Assembly: GCA_002501205.1 (NCBI GenBank)
Contig: DLRW01000076.1
Coordinates: 1-36,798 of the forward strand
Direction: 5' to 3'
Origin: Flavobacteriales bacterium UBA7878
GTDB lineage: Bacteria; Bacteroidota; Bacteroidia; Flavobacteriales; Schleiferiaceae
Length of the DNA stretch: 36,798 nucleotides
The translations under genes and the position numbers were made by a program. A model generated the notes under the pieces. It was given only the letters and a program-made list of their open reading frames with translations, ran no database searches and was not told the origin of the DNA. Below, one piece after another: positions 32,047-36,798 of the stretch (its first letter is position 1; the number at the start of each line of letters is the position of its first letter).

Positions 32047-34218
32047 ATGGAAATCTTCCAAAACACTCTGATGGTTTCGATCATCGTGGGCGTAGTGCTC
32101 ATATTCGGAATCATCGCCCTCTTCTCCAAATTCTATTATAAAGCCTCCCAAGGTCAAGCCCTGGTTCGTACCGGAGTTGGCGGCATTACCGTAAGCTTTA
32201 ATGGTATGATGGTAATCCCAGTCTTGCACAAGATTGAGATCATGGACATCTCCCTCAACACCATTACCATAGAGCGAAAAAGCAAAGATGGCCTGGTATG
32301 TAAAGACAACCTGCGGGCCGACATTAGCGTTGCCTTTTACGTTCGGGTAAATGAAATGCAGGAAGACGTAAAACGTGTCGCCCAGTCGGTAGGCTGCAGC
32401 CGCGCCTCTTCCAAAGATGCTCTACGTCTGCTCTTCGATGCCAAATTCTCTGAAGCCCTGAAAACAGTAGGTAAGAAATTTGATTTCGTAGACCTCTATA
32501 ATCAGCGGGATGAATTCCGAAAGGAGATTATCGACATTATTGGCACCGACCTTAATGGTTACATTCTGGATGATGCTGCGATCGACTTTTTAGAACAAAC
32601 TCCTTTAGAATCACTAGACCCCAACAATATCCTCGATGCTGAGGGTATCAAAAAGATCACCGAAATCACTTCTCGCGAAGCGGTAAAGTCAAACTTTATC
32701 ATGCGTGACAAGGAGAAAACCATTAAACAACAGGATGTAGAGGCCCGCGAAGCAGTCCTGGTTCTGGAACGTCAATTGGCCGAATCTGAAGAAAAACAAA
32801 AACGTGAGATCGCCAACATCCATGCGCGTGAGGAAGCTGAAATTCTTAGAGTTAATGAAGAAGAACGTCTTAAATCAGAACGGGCCCGCATTACTACCGA
32901 AGAAGAATTACAAGTAGCAGAGGAAAACAAATTACGTCAGGTAATAGTAGCTGCCAAAAATAAGGAACGCACCGAGGCCATCGAAAATGAGCGTGTAGAG
33001 AAAGATCGCCAATTGGAAGCCACGGAGCGTGAACGCATCGTAACTCTCACTCAAATTGAGAAGGAAAAAGCGATTGAGCACGAGCGAAAGAACATCCAAG
33101 AAGTGATCCGAGAACGTGTAGCCATTGAGAAAACGGTCGTTGACGAAGAAGAGCGCATCAAAGATACTCGTGCTTATGCTGAAGCTGAACGTCTGAAAAA
33201 GGTTGCCTTAACGGAAGCTGAGCAACGCGCCGAAGCCGCCCTGGTAGAAGAAATCAAGCGTGCCGAGGCTGCCAAGCAGTCCGCCGAGTTTAATGCCAAG
33301 CGCAAGATCATCGACGCGGAGGCCGAACAGCAAAGTGCCAGCCAAAAAGCCGAGGCAGTTAAAGTACTGGCCGAAGCCGAAGCTGCCCGCGAAGCTGCCA
33401 AGGGAATGGCCGAAGCGCAAGTAATGGAAGCCAAAGCTGCCGCTCGTGAGAAGCAAGGTGAAGCTGAAGCAAGTGTACTGGAAGATCAAGCACTGGCTGA
33501 AGCCAAAGGAATTGAAGCTAAATCCAATGCTCAAGCCGAAGCCGACCTCCGCATAGGTAATGCTGCAGCGGAAGTAAATAAAGCCCGAGGCCTAGCCGAA
33601 GCGGAAGTAATTCGCAAGAAAGCTGAAGCCGATAAAGAAAAAGGCCTGGCCGACGCTCAGGTACTCTTCGAAAAAGCACAAGCTGAAGCCGAAGGTATCG
33701 ACCGCAAAGCTAAAGCCATGAAGACCTTTAACGAAGCGGGCAAAGAGCACGAAGAATTCAAATTACGCTTGGATAAAGACCTGCAAATTGAATTGGCCGG
33801 TATCAATATTCAACGTGATATCGCTGATGCCCAAGCCGAAGTACTTTCGGAAGCACTTAAAAATGCCAAGATCGACATTGTGGGTGGCGAGCAAGTATTC
33901 TTCGATAAGATTGTAGGTGCCATTACCCAAGGTAAATCGGTAGACCGCACCGTGTACAACAGTGATATTTTCACGGAACTCAAAGGACAATTATTGGATC
34001 CAAATGGCAAGAGCCTTTTGCAACAGGTAAAAGAAATCTTCCAGGACTCCAATTTGAAAAGCAACGACATCCGCAATTTATCGGTAGCGGTATTCCTGAA
34101 TCGCCTGATGTCGCAAACCGAAGACCCGGTAAAGCGCAGTAATCTGCAACAGATGTTGCAACTCGCTAAAAGCTCCGGAATTGGCAACAATTCTGTGCAA
34201 GACCTGGGAATTCTCTAA
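32047..34218 (+). CDS. YqiK-like flotillin, unusually long
   Basis: This 723-residue flotillin has an N-terminal helix (TLMVSIIVGVVLIFGIIALF), a Band 7/SPFH domain (about 35-210) and then a very long Glu/Ala-rich coiled coil (about 215-590) with many AEA-type repeats (EAEAAREAAKGMAEAQ), ending in a C-terminal globular part (QVFFDKIVGAITQGKSVD; SNDIRNLSVAVFLNRL). YqiK homologues are about 550 residues, so this one is extended, mostly in the repeat. Flotillins assemble into cages that organise membrane domains. It follows its YqiJ-like partner. A strong hairpin lies just after its stop. Confidence 0.93.
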   Translation: MEIFQNTLMVSIIVGVVLIFGIIALFSKFYYKASQGQALVRTGVGGITVSFNGMMVIPVLHKIEIMDISLNTITIERKSKDGLVCKDNLRADISVAFYVRVNEMQEDVKRVAQSVGCSRASSKDALRLLFDAKFSEALKTVGKKFDFVDLYNQRDEFRKEIIDIIGTDLNGYILDDAAIDFLEQTPLESLDPNNILDAEGIKKITEITSREAVKSNFIMRDKEKTIKQQDVEAREAVLVLERQLAESEEKQKREIANIHAREEAEILRVNEEERLKSERARITTEEELQVAEENKLRQVIVAAKNKERTEAIENERVEKDRQLEATERERIVTLTQIEKEKAIEHERKNIQEVIRERVAIEKTVVDEEERIKDTRAYAEAERLKKVALTEAEQRAEAALVEEIKRAEAAKQSAEFNAKRKIIDAEAEQQSASQKAEAVKVLAEAEAAREAAKGMAEAQVMEAKAAAREKQGEAEASVLEDQALAEAKGIEAKSNAQAEADLRIGNAAAEVNKARGLAEAEVIRKKAEADKEKGLADAQVLFEKAQAEAEGIDRKAKAMKTFNEAGKEHEEFKLRLDKDLQIELAGINIQRDIADAQAEVLSEALKNAKIDIVGGEQVFFDKIVGAITQGKSVDRTVYNSDIFTELKGQLLDPNGKSLLQQVKEIFQDSNLKSNDIRNLSVAVFLNRLMSQTEDPVKRSNLQQMLQLAKSSGIGNNSVQDLGIL

Positions 34219-34229
34219 AAACAAACAAA

Positions 34230-34262
34230 GGGGGCGAGCATAAGCCTCGCCCCTAATTATTT
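34230..34262 (+). terminator. Intra-operon hairpin between flotillin and DUF3686 genes
   Basis: GGGGCGAG (34231-34238) and CTCGCCCC (34246-34253) form a perfect GC-rich 8-bp stem with a 7-base loop, extended by a G-T pair. TAATTATTT follows as a weak U-tract. The DUF3686 start is 15 bases after the stem, so this is best seen as an attenuator or mRNA stabiliser rather than an absolute stop. Confidence 0.6.
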
Positions 34263-34267
34263 TCTGA

Positions 34268-36798
34268 ATGCCTGAAATCAACCCCACATCTGATTCTAAA
34301 GAACCCGGCCTGGAGGCAGGCAGCTACAGCATTATTCGCGAGCGTCTGCAAAAGCAGGGTAAAGACTTACAGCAAAGGCTCAACCAGCTGAACAGTGAGC
34401 GCCGGGAAGTATTTGGCGCTACCGAAACCAAGCTGATCGCCAATGAGCGCATCAGCACCGAGAACAACTGTTTGGCCCGCGACATTGTACCGGTTGGCGA
34501 GGACTTCTTCTGGTTCGGTTATAATGTGCAAATCGGCCTGAAAGCCGAAACCAAGATTTCCGATGTATTTAGTGTGTATCGCTACGACCGCAAGGAACAT
34601 CGCTTTCAGAGCGCGGATGCAGAGGCTTTTGCCAATGAGCAGTTTCAGATCGATTTCCAAAACCTGTATCAATATTACCGCGAAACTCGCTTCAGCAAAT
34701 TCGCACTTATCGGCCCTCACCTTTTTATGGTATTCCAGGTGGGGAAAAGTACAGCCGATATCAAAACCTTTAAGTGGAGCCTTAAAAATGGTCGCTATGT
34801 ATATGTGGACAATCGCAGCGATCATGAATTCCATTTTCCTGATCAACATGAGTTCCGCTGGACCAAGGTAAACCGCGATATGCACCGCAAAGGCCTGCAT
34901 CCGCATATTTCCATCGCCGATCGTCTTTTCGTGGAAACCATTGGCGGCGACCTCACCTTAAAGGTGGAAGACAATACCAATACCGGCAAAGGCATTTACA
35001 GTGAGGCAGTAGACAATGCCGACCAAACGCTAGATGATGCGGAAATCTTCTATGCCGAAATTGGCAACCTCATCATCTTAAAAGTACAGCCCTACCAGGA
35101 GGAGAAATTCCGTTACCTGATCTATAATGAGAAAATTCAGGCGGTAAAACGGGTAGATGCCATTAAAGACTCCTGCGTATTACTCCCCGAAGATCAGGGA
35201 CTCATCTTCGCCAAGGGATATTATATCCAGAGTGGTGAGGTAAAATTATTTGATAATGAGCTGCAGAATATGCAGTTCGAAAAACGCATTAAATCGCCCA
35301 ATGGCGAAGATGTACTCTATGTATTCTACCAGGCCGAAACTGGCACCTATGCCTTAATGCGCTACAACTTAATAGAGCAAGAAGTAGGTACCCCCATTAT
35401 TTGCAGTGGCTATAGCCTCTTCGAGGACGGCGAACTGATTTATTTCCGGGCGGAAGCTGAACAAAGTAAACACCACCTGATACAGATTTGGCAAACTCCA
35501 TTTTATTCGCCCAATCGCCAAGCTCAGGTATCCGACCAAAGCTATATCGCCAAGGTTGGTAATAAAGAAATTGTACGAGCTATGTCCGAGGCTCGCGAGT
35601 TACTAAAGCTGGTTTACAAAGGCGATAGCTATCAAAACCTCTATAGTGACATCACCAAAAAGTCGGGCGATATTCTCGATGCTTACCATTGGCTTGGCGC
35701 TGAGGAAACCTATAAACTGGAAGAGCCCCTTTTACAGATTCGTCAAACCGCTAAGAGCGCCATTGATGAGTACGAAAAAGTGCTTCAATTACGTCGTGAA
35801 AGCGAGGCCGAGTTTTTGGCTTTCGCCGATGCGTCTACAGCGCAGTTAAAAGGCCTGAAAGCAGGCTTGGGCAATCATATTGATGAGTACGTAAAGCGCA
35901 TGGCCGAGCTCCGCCATAGTCGGGGTCAGGTTTTAAAGCTGCAAGAACTCCCTTATATAGACCTCGAAGGCTTAAAGGATTTGGAAGCGCAATTGATTGA
36001 AGCCTCCGAAAAATTAGCCTCCGAAACAGCCAGCTTCCTGGTGAAGGACAAAGCCCTGGACCCCTATCGCGAGAAGCTCCAACAATTGCAAAAGCAATCG
36101 GAGGAACTCAAGAAATCCATCGAGGCCAAAAAACTGGAGGAGGAAAGCCTGAAGTTATCGCAGGAGTTGGAGATGCTTATCGAAACTGTGAGCAATCTGC
36201 AAATTGAGGACGCCACCCAAAGCACCGCTATTATTGATCGTATTTCGGAACTTTATGCCGAATTCAATCAGGCGAAAGCCCATATCAAGCAAAAGCAAAA
36301 AAGCCTGGTTCAAACCGAAGGGGCCAGTGAGTTTAAAGCTCAACTGCGTTTAATTGACCAAAGCTTAAGCAATTACCTCGAGCTGGCGGATGAGCCCGAG
36401 AAATGCGACACCTACCTCAATAAACTGATGATTCAGTTGGAGGAATTGGAAAGCCGCTTTTCGGAATCCGAAGAGTTTCTGGAGCAAATCAGCAGCTTAC
36501 GTGATGAGATTTACAACACCTTCGAAAGTCGGAAAGTTCAGCTCAAGGAAGCCAAGAATCGCAAAGCCCTCAAGCTTAGTGATGCCGGCAAACGCATTCT
36601 GGAAGGCATAGACCGCCGCATGCAGCACATGAATAGCAGCGAAGAAATTCAGGCTTATTACGCTTCGGATTTCATGGTCCTCAAATTGCGCGATCAGGCG
36701 AAAGCCCTTTTAGAACTCGGTGAATCCGTTAAGGCCGACGAATTAGAGAGCCTACTGAAATCGACCTACGAAGAGGCATTACGTCAATTAAAAGACAA
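34268..36798 (+). CDS. DUF3686 'DNA repair ATPase', partial (N-terminal 843 codons)
   Basis: The frame is open from ATG 34268 to the end of the window. It carries the DUF3686 region: KGIYSEAVDNADQTLDDAEI, GNLIILKVQPYQEEKFRYL, LPEDQGLIFAKGYY and SPNGEDVLYVFY with HLIQIWQTPF, at about residues 230-425. Before it are predicted helical and beta regions; after it (about 450-843) comes long coiled coil. In related proteins an AAA+ ATPase follows; that part lies beyond the window, so no Walker motifs are visible. These proteins are labelled 'ATPase involved in DNA repair', but the label is weakly tested. Beside PspA and flotillin, a membrane-stress remodelling ATPase is at least as likely. Confidence 0.9.
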   Translation, partial: MPEINPTSDSKEPGLEAGSYSIIRERLQKQGKDLQQRLNQLNSERREVFGATETKLIANERISTENNCLARDIVPVGEDFFWFGYNVQIGLKAETKISDVFSVYRYDRKEHRFQSADAEAFANEQFQIDFQNLYQYYRETRFSKFALIGPHLFMVFQVGKSTADIKTFKWSLKNGRYVYVDNRSDHEFHFPDQHEFRWTKVNRDMHRKGLHPHISIADRLFVETIGGDLTLKVEDNTNTGKGIYSEAVDNADQTLDDAEIFYAEIGNLIILKVQPYQEEKFRYLIYNEKIQAVKRVDAIKDSCVLLPEDQGLIFAKGYYIQSGEVKLFDNELQNMQFEKRIKSPNGEDVLYVFYQAETGTYALMRYNLIEQEVGTPIICSGYSLFEDGELIYFRAEAEQSKHHLIQIWQTPFYSPNRQAQVSDQSYIAKVGNKEIVRAMSEARELLKLVYKGDSYQNLYSDITKKSGDILDAYHWLGAEETYKLEEPLLQIRQTAKSAIDEYEKVLQLRRESEAEFLAFADASTAQLKGLKAGLGNHIDEYVKRMAELRHSRGQVLKLQELPYIDLEGLKDLEAQLIEASEKLASETASFLVKDKALDPYREKLQQLQKQSEELKKSIEAKKLEEESLKLSQELEMLIETVSNLQIEDATQSTAIIDRISELYAEFNQAKAHIKQKQKSLVQTEGASEFKAQLRLIDQSLSNYLELADEPEKCDTYLNKLMIQLEELESRFSESEEFLEQISSLRDEIYNTFESRKVQLKEAKNRKALKLSDAGKRILEGIDRRMQHMNSSEEIQAYYASDFMVLKLRDQAKALLELGESVKADELESLLKSTYEEALRQLKD

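Noticed and set aside
33174..34190. Minus-strand open frames opposite the flotillin and DUF3686 genes
   Set aside because: They mirror the Glu/Ala repeat as Ser/Ala/Phe-rich sequence and have no independent support.
34268..36798. SMC- or Rad50-like ATPase
   Set aside because: No N-terminal Walker A is present and the N-terminal half matches DUF3686 motifs instead.

Overview
The window looks like chromosomal DNA from a marine-type member of the Bacteroidota, probably Flavobacteriales. The evidence is a secreted PKD protein with a type IX secretion C-terminal sorting domain, a LytS-like histidine kinase fused to a periplasmic beta-propeller, several Crp/Fnr-like regulators of the Bacteroidota type, almost no Shine-Dalgarno sites, and promoter-like TAnnTTTG elements. 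There are no rRNA, tRNA, CRISPR, transposase or phage genes.

Layout. 1-3800: two tandem pairs of a long non-coding repeat (about 300-450 bases per unit, with strong hairpins) lie in direct orientation and bracket a 2.1 kb insert encoding a DUF1304 membrane protein, a degenerate GIY-YIG-like protein, a zinc-ribbon PD-(D/E)XK nuclease-like protein and a 99-residue hypothetical. 3805-6299: an MBOAT O-acyltransferase and its SGNH partner, an O-acetylation pair. 6401-9056: a VOC protein and a Crp/Fnr regulator, convergent with a DUF4386 membrane protein and a medium-chain oxidoreductase. 9299-13427: small, mostly unknown membrane and exported proteins (RDD, DUF2007 and orphans). 13515-15315: a second Crp/Fnr regulator, a darcynin-like protein and a short-chain dehydrogenase. 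15620-20794: the secreted PKD protein, convergent with a two-component system (LytTR regulator plus propeller kinase). 21206-23563: a YD-like repeat protein, an exported protein and a lipoprotein. 23866-26784: catalase-peroxidase KatG followed closely by a NERD-domain nuclease-like protein. 26846-29274: a third Crp/Fnr regulator, a beta-barrel protein, a small membrane protein and a carboxypeptidase-regulatory-like protein.

29347-36798 is the most interesting part. An XRE-family regulator is divergent from a six-gene block: a 29-codon micro-ORF, YbjN-like, PspA/IM30, YqiJ-like OB-fold membrane protein, a very long YqiK-like flotillin, and the N-terminal 843 residues of a DUF3686 'DNA repair ATPase' that runs off the end. 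The divergent promoter carries three copies of CTAAAAATAWT at helical spacing. A strong GC hairpin stands between flotillin and DUF3686 and may set the ratio of membrane to ATPase components. I read this as an envelope-stress and membrane-organising system coupled to a large ATPase, under control of its own repressor-like regulator. That is inference from families and gene order.
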